From Eretmocerus hayati (Eukaryota; Arthropoda; Insecta; Hymenoptera; Aphelinidae): DNA of 64,000 nucleotides. Position numbers and translations under genes: made by a program. The notes beneath the pieces are model-generated. The model made no database searches, was not told the DNA's origin, and worked only from the letters and a program-made list of their open reading frames with translations. Positions 44,666 through 56,349 of this stretch are shown in pieces (the stretch's first letter is position 1; every line of letters starts with the position of its first letter). The stretch is taken from NCBI GenBank assembly GCA_029851415.1, contig CM056743.1, positions 31,450,714 through 31,514,713 of the forward strand, in the 5' to 3' direction.

Positions 44666-44756
44666 ATTTTTTTGGCATAGTGCGACTAAACGACCACTTT
44701 CTCTCCCGGCTCGAATCAGAAAGTTGGCGTTTAGTCGTCCTGATACCAAAAAATAT
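44666..44756. repeat. Small hairpin, about 90 bp
   Basis: TTGGCATAGTGCGACTAAACG is roughly mirrored by CGTTTAGTCGTCCTGATACCAA (core GCGACTAAACG/CGTTTAGTCG). It interrupts the older copy directly beside the TA-flanked element. Confidence 0.5.
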
Positions 44757-45190
44757 TGTATGCACTATTATCGCCGTGCAATCACATTTGGAGCTTTTTG
44801 CCGTTTCAAATTACTATGTCCGACCCATTTTGGCGTGATAAACACGTTCTGAGGGGTAGATAGAAGCGTATATAGACAAAGTTGTACTGCTCACCTTTTC
44901 GAGATAACCACTTGAGGGCATTTCGGGTACATACCAATTTGGCCTTCATATTTTGCAGATAATCTTCGTACTTTGGTTCGGGTTTTACAAAAATTTTGGC
45001 ACCACTTTTACTCCGCGTAATTTTCGTGTCAAAGTCTCAGCTGTGCAAAGGAATAAAATGAAAAAAATCATCACTATAAATTTTCTGGGACTCGCAGAAA
45101 TCATTCGGAGTCGGCCTAAGTCACTCATCTTCAGTCTCTCATATTCTATCATAACAAACGTAAAAAAAATTTGCGGTGAGGTCAACGAGC

Positions 45191-46132
45191 TTACAATTTA
45201 AACATTCATGTGGCAAATTCCGAAGGATAATGCTTATTAGATCTAAATCTGATTATCATGAGTAACATACTAACATCGTGACTGTGGTCACCAGATACGT
45301 TCAATAGTTCAGATTCACTTTAAAACCATAGAGCAAGTCAACCGTAAAGTAAACTTTTTCTGACTCTAATGGTACAGAAAAACCTATTTGAAGAGGATAA
45401 ATCTCTAAGTTATTGCATCATATTTTAACGTCAGCAAGAAATAAGAGATGAATCAATTTTCGTTGATGAGTGATCAATATACAGAAATCTCGAATCAAGT
45501 AACGACTATCTCCAATAACGTACATTTTTTTTCTAATGAAACCACTCGTCACCAGTTCAGCTTTCAAAAAATATCTGAGATAGCTTCCACTTTGATAGTT
45601 TTAGTCGGTTTCTGCTCATTATATACTTCTAAATACTGGTATAATAAACTGTGCTCGATAGTACTCAATATCCGGCGCATCTACATATTTTCTTGAAGAG
45701 TAGGCACTACTGGTTACAAAAATATGGAAAGATAATAATTCATCTACTGATTCGAAATCACTCCAGTTTTGTAGGTAAGTAGTATGAAATATCATGGTCA
45801 TTGAATACTGATCGATCATGACGGACATTATGCGGTAATTGTGATTTCCGCGTATAATAGGAGACTTTTGATCAAAGTGAATCTTATTTTGACTATGTAA
45901 AAGGCAGTCGGATCAAAATCCCATCAAATCAAGGCAGAGCTGCCAGCATAATCTCTATAATCTGCGCTTTTTTCAGTGCTGTTCCAAATCACCGCACATA
46001 ATGATTTTGTAGAATTACAAATTTAAAGCAGTCAACTCTCAGACTACTATCTTCTTCCTTGCAAATTTACGGTGTCAGGTTTTTCCAATGGTAAAATCGC
46101 ATGTGAATATTCATCAATTTTTGATAAGGTAT
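45191..46132. other. No gene recognised
   Basis: AT-rich. Open frames are short and featureless. Confidence 0.35.
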
Positions 46133-46160
46133 ACAGTGCCGGTCAAAAGTTTCAAGACAC
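46133..46160 (+). repeat. Solitary Tc1-like terminus
   Basis: CAGTGCCGGTCAAAAGTTTC preceded by TA looks like one end of a Tc1/mariner-type inverted repeat. I found no matching opposite end nearby, so it is a remnant or a coincidence. Confidence 0.4.
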
Positions 46161-46379
46161 CAAGAATGTTTTTTTTTTCAATTGAGATAGCTGAACCACG
46201 AGTCTCTCTTGGATCAAAAAGAACTTCATCAGGGCTCATTTTGAATGCCACTTCGCGTGATTTGAGGTGGCATTCTTCACTTTTATCTCTGGCCCGAATC
46301 CGAATCTTTCCGTCTCACTTTGACAAAGTGCCCATTTCGATGATTTTTGAGAGAATCTCTTGACTCCTGCACATCAGAG

Positions 46380-47354
46380 GTATATGAGTAGTTCTGCGGA
46401 AACTTTGAAATTTGGGGGTCGATAATGTGTCAGCGCTAAATCACACTTCCGAAGGTTCTAAGATGTATTTTTCGACTTTTTGAAACATATAAAGTATGAA
46501 TAAATTCGCGCGAGAATTCAAGTTCTCCCACTCATAAGTACCATAAAGATATAGCACGGAGAGACGCGGTAGCGCGGCACAGACCTGACATTTTGACACT
46601 AAAATTGATCTCACGGCCAAACGATTTGACTTACAGTCTTGAGGTTCGAAGGAGGTTCATTTGGCCACCAAATACTTTGTAAAAAATGGACTAGGACCTC
46701 CGGGGTCATGCGCTTAAGGGTCGCACAGTAGCGCACGGACCTGACATGAAAATTTAGCAAAACTAGATTTTGATGGGAAACGTGCTCTGCGACGTGGGAA
46801 AATAAATTTTTTTCGACCTCTTTGGGACATGGAAAAGTTGCGGCTGACGATTTACTGTAAGAATAATTTATTCTTGCTGTTATTTACCTAAAAACCAATT
46901 TGGTGCGGAAAAGCCGGAACAAGACAAATTCACTTTTATCGAGGAAAACTGAGAGAGTGAAATTTTAAGTAAAATTGCGCCACAAAATGTATGTGCTCAG
47001 CGCACACACAAAAAGTGGTCTTTAGGCTCTCATAGCAATCGTATTTGGTGCTTAATACCATGATATTTGATGTATTAGCTCGCCCGAATCCCGAACGAAT
47101 TCTACTGCGGCGCCTCACGCTCACAAAAGTCGAAATAATGGAAAACTACGCGGCACGGACCTGACATTTTGACCCTTTTTTCGATGGTAGTTTTTTTGGG
47201 TCACCCTGGATCAGAGAACTAATGATTGCAACAAAAAAAGCACAAAAAATACATACATCAGAAATGACTTTTGTAATTGTTTCCCCAAGCATTTTAAGGG
47301 TTCGTAGAAGCTGGCACACGTTATTTCAAAGTTTCCACGGAGGTACCCATATAC
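46380..47354. mobile_element. TIR element with repeated GGACCTGACAT motif
   Basis: TATATGAGTAGTTCTGCGG...AAACTTTGAAAT at the left is mirrored by ATTTCAAAGTTTCC..GG.GGTACCCATATA at the right. Inside, a motif close to CGCACGGACCTGACATTTT occurs three times (about 46575, 46730 and 47150). Ends resemble those of the element at 43418. Confidence 0.55.
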
Positions 47355-47702
47355 ATTAATTATTAAGTATGGAACTTATTATAGCTGAAAACACAAAGTG
47401 CGAGCTACGATACCTTCATTAGGAAGAGTTTTTTTTGCAAAAGTTGGCACTCTAATCCAAAAAGACGGAGAAATGCGTTTTATGTGGGAATTAATCCCTG
47501 TTTCCGGTGTCTCTTTCATATATCATGATAAAATAAAACGAAAAAACCCTGGAACATGCCCTAAAGAGTGAATTTCTTCGTCATTTTTGAATAGTGGTGC
47601 TATTTTTAGCCTAAAAACTTTCCTGAGAGAAAATTTAATAGCTCGAACTAAGAGTGCCGTAGAGGGACATTCAGAAACGGATCTCAAAGCTCTATAGACT
47701 CG

Positions 47703-47904
47703 TTTTTACATGCGAGTAGCGTAGAAACACGTGTTTCCAGGCGTCCTCGCTTGGCGAGAAAGCCTGGAAACAAATGTTTCTACGCTACTAGCATGTAAAA
47801 CACATTACGTGTGTGGAAAACTTTTTACTTCGTGAAAACCATACTGGACGTCGGCTTCGCCGACGTCCAGCATGATTTCCACGAAGAAAAAAGTTTTCCA
47901 GCAC
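47703..47904. repeat. Two adjacent long hairpins
   Basis: Hairpin 1: arms 47703-47742 and 47762-47800, near-perfect, with a smaller CTCGC/GCGAG stem in its loop. Hairpin 2: arms about 47811-47856 and 47860-47904, around GACGTCGGC-TTC-GCCGACGTC. Their AT-rich flanks share TACGT words, so both may be parts of one small mobile element. Structured transcripts are possible but not shown. Confidence 0.8.
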
Positions 47905-50900
47905 TCGATACGTAGTATACTATTCCAGCTACCCCAAATCATAGTTACATGCCAAGTCATTAATGTACCCCTGATGTTCAGGAACCAGGAAATTCTCTCA
48001 AAAATCGTCGAAATTGCCGTTTAGGATTGGTGATATCCGGATCCGTGTTGATCAAAATAAAGTATGCCATCTTATAATGAGTGAAAAGACCTTCAAAATG
48101 AGCTCCGATGAAGTTTTTTTTTACCAAGTATAGCATAGCACTTCAGCTTACAAAATTGAACACAAGTGCAAAAATATTGGTTCATGCTTGGCAGTTAGAT
48201 TCTTCCTATTTCACCCTCAAAATTTATGTCAGCAAAGGTTAGGCAATATGATAACACCCTAAGATAACAAACAAGTTTATTTCCATCTTTTAATCAGAAA
48301 TGTAACTTTTCCGCCCACTTTCTCCATCTTCTTTCCCACATAAGTATCTGATGATGAAAAAATAGCGTTGGCCACTCGAGCGAGGTGGTTTTTGCACCCT
48401 CATCGTAATTCCGATCCTCGGCTTCGGGTTTGGCCGAAAAAGATCACTTGTTAATTTTCCCGCCCTTGGATCGAAATGCACTATTTTATAATTACTTTCT
48501 TACGCAAATTCCTTGTTAAGAAAACGCGTCTTTTGCACTCGAGCGTATAATATACAATCTTCTTAGTTTTGTTTTCTCAAAGAAAGATTATTGCATCGGT
48601 GTGGGAACTTTCTCTTGAAAATTTTTCGAATTTCTCATTTTTGACTGTCTAGTTAGAGCCCTACCCCAATTGAAGTTGATCTATCTTCCTGCTTTTGCCG
48701 AGACCTATCAAATGGTACTCCTATACATTCCACTCACAATGTCCAACGCTTTCTATGAATTATTTTGAATTACACCTTGTGTATGTCCGTATGTGTTTAG
48801 TCTGAGTATTTTCATTTCATTTTCACGCGGTCTCTCCTGAACCCCTCAATCAATGCTTATGAAATTTTGAGGGTATGGTTCCAAATTGATCAGTGATGAA
48901 TTTATAGTCTGTCCTATTTTCATCTCAATACCAATAATCTCCCTCCCCACATTTCAATGATTTCCTGAAATTAAACACGCTCTAGCATCTAACATTCATT
49001 ACACAAAACTACTAAAATTGTTTCCGGATGTCCCGTTACCATTCTGGAGAGATTGGCTAAGTTTTATTAATTTTCTTCTATCTATTAATATATACGGGCA
49101 ATGCTGCCCTTTACATATAAATTACAGAGAAATTAACATTTAAATAAGACTAATTTATTTAAACATAGGTATTTGATAAAAATTTGCAAGGAATTTCCAC
49201 TTTCAAGTGCGAATTCAAGTTAATGACGAATCTTTATTGAGGTTTCCATTTTTCACAAAGGCAATTTTTCATTTTCCGTCCTGTAACTCGAAATTTTGTG
49301 CGTGCTATGGCGAATCTCTTTGGAATCTTGAGGCATTGCTCAATCTCCTCGGGCGTTGGGCCTAGTCCTTTTTGAGCGTGATCTACCGACTTATTTAGGC
49401 CTTAGAAAGATTTTTACTTTGGCTAATTACAAAATTTTGACTGCGGGATTCCTACGTCCCATGTTGAAGTAATCAGTATAAGACACGAGAAAGCATTCGA
49501 CAGGTGTCGCTTTGCAGAGTATTTAACTGATTTCAAAATGAGTTTTTGGGGAACCAAAAAATTTGGCATTCGTGATGAGACTATATGGTACGTGGTTTTT
49601 GTTCGTACAATTGGAATATCTCGACTCTCGTATGCTCAAATTAAAAGTATTTAATGTCATATTCCAGCTTCCTTTTGTTCGCCCGTCCCTGACCAACTTT
49701 TTTCATACAAACTTTTCGTCTTGAGACGAAGCAGGCGATAACCCCCTTCCTCATCCCTCAGTCCAACCATGCTTTGCTTTGGAATTGAACTGTCCTATTG
49801 TCCGAAAAAGGACACCCATTGGTCATCAGAACGAAAATTTTCATCGTAATAGAGACCTCCTAGTTATCAATGACGAATTCGCACAACATTGTGCAAAGAA
49901 TCATAAAATGTAAAGGTACTTCACATTCTTTTCACTCACATTATTACGAATGAATGAATAGATAAAAAATTATGAGCCCTTACTTGAGTGTTCTAAGAAT
50001 CTATATCCATACGCAAGTCCGAACATAAATTTACAAAGACATCAATCATTTACATTGCAGAGGTACATAAGTATTCCAAGGTCAATAATGCTTTAAGTAT
50101 ATAAGTGCGATGCATGATAAATTATATGAGTGAGTAAAAGTTATACTTGACAAAATGATGGTAATTTTCACCTGGCGAGGTCTTGAGATACTAATAAGAT
50201 CAATTCCACGACCATTTGTATCATGAAAAAGTATTTGATCATACTAGCTGGCTGTGAAAAAAATGACAGAGGAAGTAGGAAAATGCTTGCGGAAGGAAAT
50301 CCGATAGTCGTCGACTATAGAGAATCAAATCTCATGCAGTTATTGAGATTAAAATTGCTCGCATCTCACTCTGGAGGATAAGGCTAATCACGATTGTCCA
50401 CATTTGTGTCGTTGTATGTGATTTTTCCTCTTGAGGCATTATCTTCCTGTCGATGATTGAAGAATATTAATCAAGTTTGACCTTGAAAAATGGACTCATC
50501 GTAGAACACAAAGCATCTTCAAGCGTTATTGCAATCACAATGGAGCTTGAGGTGCATCATAATCGATAGATTTTTGATCGCTCTGATGAATTGTCGGCTA
50601 ATACTTGAGAATATATTGACTTTGGAATCCAAATAAAAGTGATACTTTTGATTATATCGACCGATTACTCCTCGACTGGTCGAAAATGTGTTGACCACTT
50701 TCTATTATTGCCTCCATTGAGCTTTGACGCGTAGGGCCAAATTTAGTTAAGATCTAAATGGATATATGGGTGATTCCGCCGAAAGCAGGATTTTTTGGGT
50801 CCAAAATAGTCGCGAGGAGTGATTTGGGTCCAAAAATTATTCCAACCTCAGACTAGTTTTGGTGTCTCATAGCACTTGATTTCCACTCGTTTAGGCACAA

Positions 50901-51590
50901 AAAACAAGTGCCTGAATCTATACGTAGCTCAAAATTGAAGCCGGACAAAGATATGTCGAGTTTAAGGGGTCGCGGAGGGGGACGGAAAGGACAGGGACGG
51001 AATTGACATTTCGCCTTAGAAATATTCTCACGGCTCGCCAACTCATCGGAGACTCTTTTCCGCATAGATTTGCTCTAATGCAAACAAATACTTCAAGAAA
51101 TTGTTCTGTACAAAGCGATGTAGAGCGTTGGGGAGGAGCACAACAGGGGAACGGGAAGGACAGAAAATGTTGTATGCCATTCTGAAAACACGTTTATGCA
51201 TGTGGTGCACTGTGAGTTTTCGGCTAATGCCACACATGGATTAGGTGTACTTATTGGGGTTTCTAGATCACAACCTCATTGGTTAGAAAAGTTTAATGGA
51301 TCACTGGGGACTTTGAGGAGCTATAATTAGTGCTGTGCAAGCAGTTTCGCTGCAAACCAGTCTTCAAAATGTCGGACAGCTGTACGCGAACTGAGAGTTT
51401 AATTTGCATTCGTAGAGTGGTGGATTATGTTATTTGAAGTGTTACAAATTGAAGTGCATAGTTACACATATGGATTTTTGACTTCGCATAGGCGTGATGA
51501 TGAAGTCAAAAGTCGAAGGTGGGTTGGCTACAGCGGACGGAAAGGACATTTTCGACCCTTTATGAAGCTCTACAAAATGCAGGGATGTTA
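47905..51590. other. No gene recognised
   Basis: Mostly AT-rich single-copy-looking DNA. Around 50940-51560 the words GGACGGAAAGGACA and GGGAAGGACAG recur three times, reminiscent of the repeated motif in the element at 46380. Confidence 0.35.
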
Positions 51591-51744
51591 AGAATCGCCT
51601 AAAAAACTATTAACACAATTGTGCATCAATAGACTACACCCCAGAAAATTGCTGCAATGCACATCCCAACCCTTACAAACTTGGAGGAACTTGGAACACG
51701 GAAAATCCCACTTTCGGCGGAACCACTGATATAGTACGAAAGGG

Positions 51745-52601
51745 ATATAATCACCCAACTTGCTACTATATGCCGATCTCGAAAATTGGCACTCGTGGAC
51801 CTTCCCGCATTTTTTTTCACGTTTGTTATGTTGAAATATGAAAATGTAAGTGACTTACATCGCTCCGTTATCATTTTTGCGTTTCCTATAAAATTTAATG
51901 TAAATTTCCCATCTTTCAGGTTTGCACAGCTAAAAAATCACCGAGGAAATTGGATTTAGTTAAATCGGTGCCTTTTTTGAGTTTGACCAATCTTAACGTA
52001 CTTCAACGCATTCGATTCCTTGTCCTAAGACCTTCGAAATCTTTTTATTTTTAAAGTGCAAATCTCCAACCCGATTTGATGAGCAGAATCCGGAGCTCGT
52101 TAGCAAAACATGGAGGCCAGAATTTGCGTGTATCCAACATACCCCCCCCCCCCCTCCACGTAGTTATCTCGAAAAGACGTGCAATATGACTTTTACCCGG
52201 CGTGAGGAGTTTATCACCTTAAAATAGGTCGGAAATAGTATTTTGGATCGTCGAAAAGCTCCAAATGTGGTTTTACGGTGATAATAACGGATGGAAACGA
52301 TTTTATGCTCTTTATCGACGATTTACGTTGTTCATAATGGGAGCAAGTTAGGTACATCCCCTTTGTAAGCTTTCAAATTCTTCTTTTTGAGAAAAGGAGA
52401 ACAGTTTGGTTACAGTTATTATAAAATTAGACGTAGAGAACAGCTTGGTTACAGTTATTACAAAATTAGACGTTTTAGTTCATTTTGAAGGTTCTGAAAT
52501 AGCCTTCCAAATGAGCTGAGATATAATGAGATGTATTGAGGTAGGCCAGATTTGTCAAGAAAATGGCTCATTGATGGCAATTGAATACCTAACACTCACC
52601 T
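51745..52601. mobile_element. Degenerate copy of the GTGTACCCAAC family
   Basis: Shares the blocks CACGTTTGTTATGTTGAAATATGAA, CATTCGATTCCTTGTC and CTTGTCAAG...ATGGCT with the copies at 42500 and 53960. The right end (AGGTGAGTGTTAGG reversed, followed by TA at 52602-52603) is clear, the left end degenerate. A C13 run sits at 52142-52154. A repeat at 51610-51730, just outside, is shared with 11650-11770. Confidence 0.6.
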
Positions 52602-52812
52602 TATAATGATGGATTCTGATTAGTAAAACTGACCCAGCAGATAGCATTATCGACTGGGGACGGATGTAATTTTGCGATGAGCAGTTATCACACCACAATC
52701 GATGTTCAAACTCACGAATTTTTCTTTGAATTTGGATTGAGGATTCTCGGATTGGTATTCTCGGATCCAAGATGAAACTCATGATGAGCCTGTCCTGAAG
52801 ATAGCTCCACAG

Positions 52813-55225
52813 TATATATGTCGTATCCGGTTAACTGGCTAGCCGGTAAAATAACCGTGGCCGGTTCATAAAATTTGCACGAGCGCATGCATTTCTTTGT
52901 TGACTGTCTAGTCAGTTGAATAACTGGCTGATGCTGCCCGCCAGTTACTTAACAGGCTGCCATGCCTTCAGCCCGTTAATGGAATCTCTGTGATGAGTAT
53001 CGGAAAATGAGCGCGCCTCGCAATCGTCGACTGATAGTTGAAAATTTTTTTCTATTTTCATTGAATATATAGTGTATTTCGAACCGAAGACGAGCGTGAG
53101 CGCACATATGGAAAAACTATAATATGTCTCATGTCATCATCAGTCAATCGTACATTCCAATTTTTCTCATCATTCTGTTATACATAATCAACGCCTGAGA
53201 GTATTCATACAAAGCATATGATGATGATGAATGTTGAAGAGTATTCCTGAAACTCTAGTAATTATGATTTGTTCAAATAAAATATGAGTATGGTTCTGAT
53301 GAGAAAGATACAATGAAATCATCACTTATTCTTGCAAGCTCTAGAATGATGCCATCGAGAGTTTCACTGTATCTGCGCCTTGGAGTCAGGATCAGTGCTC
53401 AGTGCAACACTGACTTCCTGCGGACAAGCACTTGATTTCAACAGAATGTGAGGGGGTTGTAATTGATATCTAAAACAGTGTGCATCAAATTGAGACGAAG
53501 GAGGGTCTGATCAAGGGTCGGTTCCCAAGGATAGAAATTCAGAAGTCGAGAATCAGCGTCGTCTTACTTTAGGAAATACCTCAAAATGATGGGATATCTT
53601 CGAGAGAAGCTGCGTCTTATAAGTCACATTTTGGGGGGCAAAGCTCCAGGAATCTCTACTGTCTGTTAGCATGAAGTCAGTGTTGCACTGAGCACTGCTC
53701 CTGCCTCCAAGGTGCAGTTGCAGTGAAACTATCGATGACATCATTCTAGAGCTTGCAAGAATAAGTGATGTTTTTATTGTATCTTCCCTATCAGAACCAT
53801 ACTTATATTTTATTTGAACAGTTCAACATTTTTAGAGTTTCAGGAATACTCTTCAACATTCATCATCATCATATGCTTTGTATGAATAATCTCAGGCGTT
53901 GATTATGTGTAACGAAATGATGAGAAAAATGATTGACTCATGACATGAAACATATTGTAAGGTAAGTGTACCCAACTTGCCCCCATATGCCGATCTCGGG
54001 GATGGGCACTCCTTGGCCTCCCGGCAATTTTTTTTCACGTTTGTTATGTTAAAATATGAAAAAGTAAGTAGTTTGCGTCGACCCCGAATCAGTTCTGCGT
54101 TCTCCAGAAAATTTTAAGTGATTTTTCTATTTTTCGTGATTGCTTAGCTAAGACAGCACCGAGGATATTGCTTTCAGTAAAACCGATGCCCAATTTTTTC
54201 AGTTCGACCAATCTCAACATACTTCAGCGCATTCTATTCCTTGTTTCCAGATCTTCAAAATCCACTTTTTAGAATCACAAAATTCGGATCTGGAGCTGTT
54301 TTATGTGCAGAACCCGGAGACGATTTGTTAACAAGGACGCCAACATCGGAGTGTACCTAACATGCCCCCATATGTTTATCTCGAAAGGGCGTGCAGAACG
54401 ACTTTTTTTTACCACTCAGAACGTGTTTATCACGTCAAAATAGGTCAGAAATAGTGTTTCGAACCAACGAAATGCTCCAAATGTGCGTGCACGGCGATGA
54501 AAACACTTTATCGCAGATTTCCATAATTTATTTCGGAAGAATTGCGACAGTTCGGCTCCAATTGATCCAAATTGGACGTAGTTTGATGCATTTTAAAGGT
54601 CTTTGAACAACCTCTAAAATGAGCTAAAGCACGTTGAAAACCGTTGAAGGAAACCAAAGTTATTAAGAAAAAGGCTTAATGGGGGCATGTTGGGTACACA
54701 CTTTTGTAAACTCTCAAAAATCACCTTTGGGAGAATTGAAACAGTTTGGGTCCAGTTGGTTCAAATTGAATGTACCTCAACTTATTTTGAAGGTCTTAAG
54801 ACAAGGTTCAAAATGAGCTAAGGTACGTTGGAAAATATTGAGATGGGCCAGAGTTATTAAGAAAATGGCTTAATGGGGGCAAGTTGGGTACACTGACCTT
54901 AGTTTCCCCATATGTGCGCTCACGCTCGTCTTCGGTTTGAAATACACTATATTCAATGTAAATAGAAAAAAAATGTCAAGTATTAGTCGACAATTGCGAG
55001 GCGCGCTCCTTTTCCGATACTCATTCCAGAGATTTCATTAACGGGCTGAAGACATGCCAGCCTGTTAAGTAACTGGCGGGCAGCATCAGCCAGTTATTCA
55101 ACTGACTAGACAGTCAACGAAGAAATGCATGCGCTCGAGCAAGTTTTATTAACCGGCCGCGGTTACTTTACCGGCTAGCCAGTTAATTAAGCGGCGTATT
55201 TCAGTAACCGGCTACGACATAAATA
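52813..55225. mobile_element. Large foldback element with CCGG-rich ends, interrupted
   Basis: Left arm 52813 to about 53440 is mirrored by 53675-53957 plus 54902-55225, so each arm is about 600 bp around a loop of about 235 bp. The outer arm is rich in words such as CCGGTTAACTGGCTAGCCGG and AACTGGC. Similarity ends at TATATATGTCG/CGACATAAATA with CAG on both sides (a possible 3-bp duplication). The right arm is cut by the element at 53960. No transposase frame. Confidence 0.85.
53960..54899. mobile_element. 940-bp TA-flanked TIR element inside the foldback arm
   Basis: Ends AGGTAAGTGTACCCAAC and, reversed, AGGTCAGTGTACCCAAC, followed inward by TTGCCCCCAT. TA on both sides (53958-53959 and 54900-54901). 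The intact left foldback arm reads through the site with a single TA (reverse complement of about 53108-53130), giving an internal empty site. Non-autonomous, Tc1/mariner-like by target choice. Confidence 0.88.
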
Positions 55226-56349
55226 CAGGTACCCTCAGATTTCCGACTATTCCACGGTGATCGATTCTTGAATATTCAGCCTTGTAACAAGTATTTTTCG
55301 GGTTAAAAACTATTAAATTTTATCGTAGTCATTTCAAAACTGTTTATTTAGTATCCTAAATCAAATTAAGAAGAAACTGATTCATATTTGTTCATAAATA
55401 TCTTTCATCGTTATGATAAAAATATATCAATATACTATTAAGTTGAATACTGTATGCGTTGCCCCGTATTTAGAGTCATGCTTTTTGATCTTTTGTTAGG
55501 GCAAACTGATAGGTATTTTTTGAGTAGTGAATATTTTTGTCATAAATATCGGAGAAGATTATTGTGGAGAAAAATACCCACATCGACGTAAACTTTTTAT
55601 GAAATGTTTCCGTAATTCATAAGTATTTTTCAAAGACAGACTTCCTATGCATGGCCACTTTTAAATAAGTATAATCAAGTTTGAAATATGAGCCTTAATC
55701 CATTTTTTCTCGTTATTCAAAAGCATATCCAATTCGAAAATAGAGATGTTTGAACCTACTATCACGTTTTTTTGAAATTTGCTATACTCTGCCACTATTC
55801 ACAATATCGCTTCAGCAATTTCTCGTTTTGAATAAAGGAAAAACAGACAATTCTTAACAAAATCAAACAGATTCAATGACTTTCTCTCAAGCCAGCAGAA
55901 AGTCCTCAAAAAGCTTTTAGGAAGCACGTCTCTTAATAATTATTGTCAATGTTTCGGAGGCATTAAATTTCAACTTCCTTGCTCAAATATTTCACTACAT
56001 ATACTTGGAATGTAGAAAATGGCAGTCTAAACTAATACAGTCAAGCGGAAATATCAGTTCCATCATAGGATATTTTATAGATCTTTTTAAAGAGATTTGC
56101 AATACTCTGGAAGGTAAGTTTACCTTCATAATTACAAGATTACATCTTAAAAGTATATTTACCAGTCTAATAGTCACAGGATAAAATATGTCTGCATGAG
56201 CAGACACATCTAATCCTCAACATTAGTTTCAAAATCCTAGCTATTAATATTATCGACAATAATATCACATACGAGGCTCAATCACACACTCAATCAATAC
56301 ATTCTAAAAAATACTTAAAAATCATTCATTCATGTTCCAGTCTAACAAA
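55226..56349. other. No gene recognised; 3' flank of the Ser-rich gene
   Basis: AT-rich. The part near 56349 would hold the 3' UTR of the gene on the minus strand. Confidence 0.4.

Larger units (their letters stand above)
42094..45190. mobile_element. Older copy of the GTGTACCCAAC family, split by younger insertions
   Basis: The left part (42094-42499) begins AGGTAAGTGTACCCAAG and matches the inner sequence of the younger copy at 42500. It breaks off at ATCGGCGGTAAAG. The matching continuation (CAATCACATTTGGAGC..., GATAAACACGTTCTGAG...) reappears at about 44757-45190 in the same orientation. The gap is the copy at 42500-44654 plus a small hairpin at about 44666-44756. The far terminus is lost. 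Confidence 0.65.

Noticed and set aside
46088..46363. 91-codon plus-strand frame next to the Tc1-like terminus
   Set aside because: Does not resemble a Tc1/mariner transposase: no helix-turn-helix or DDE segment visible.
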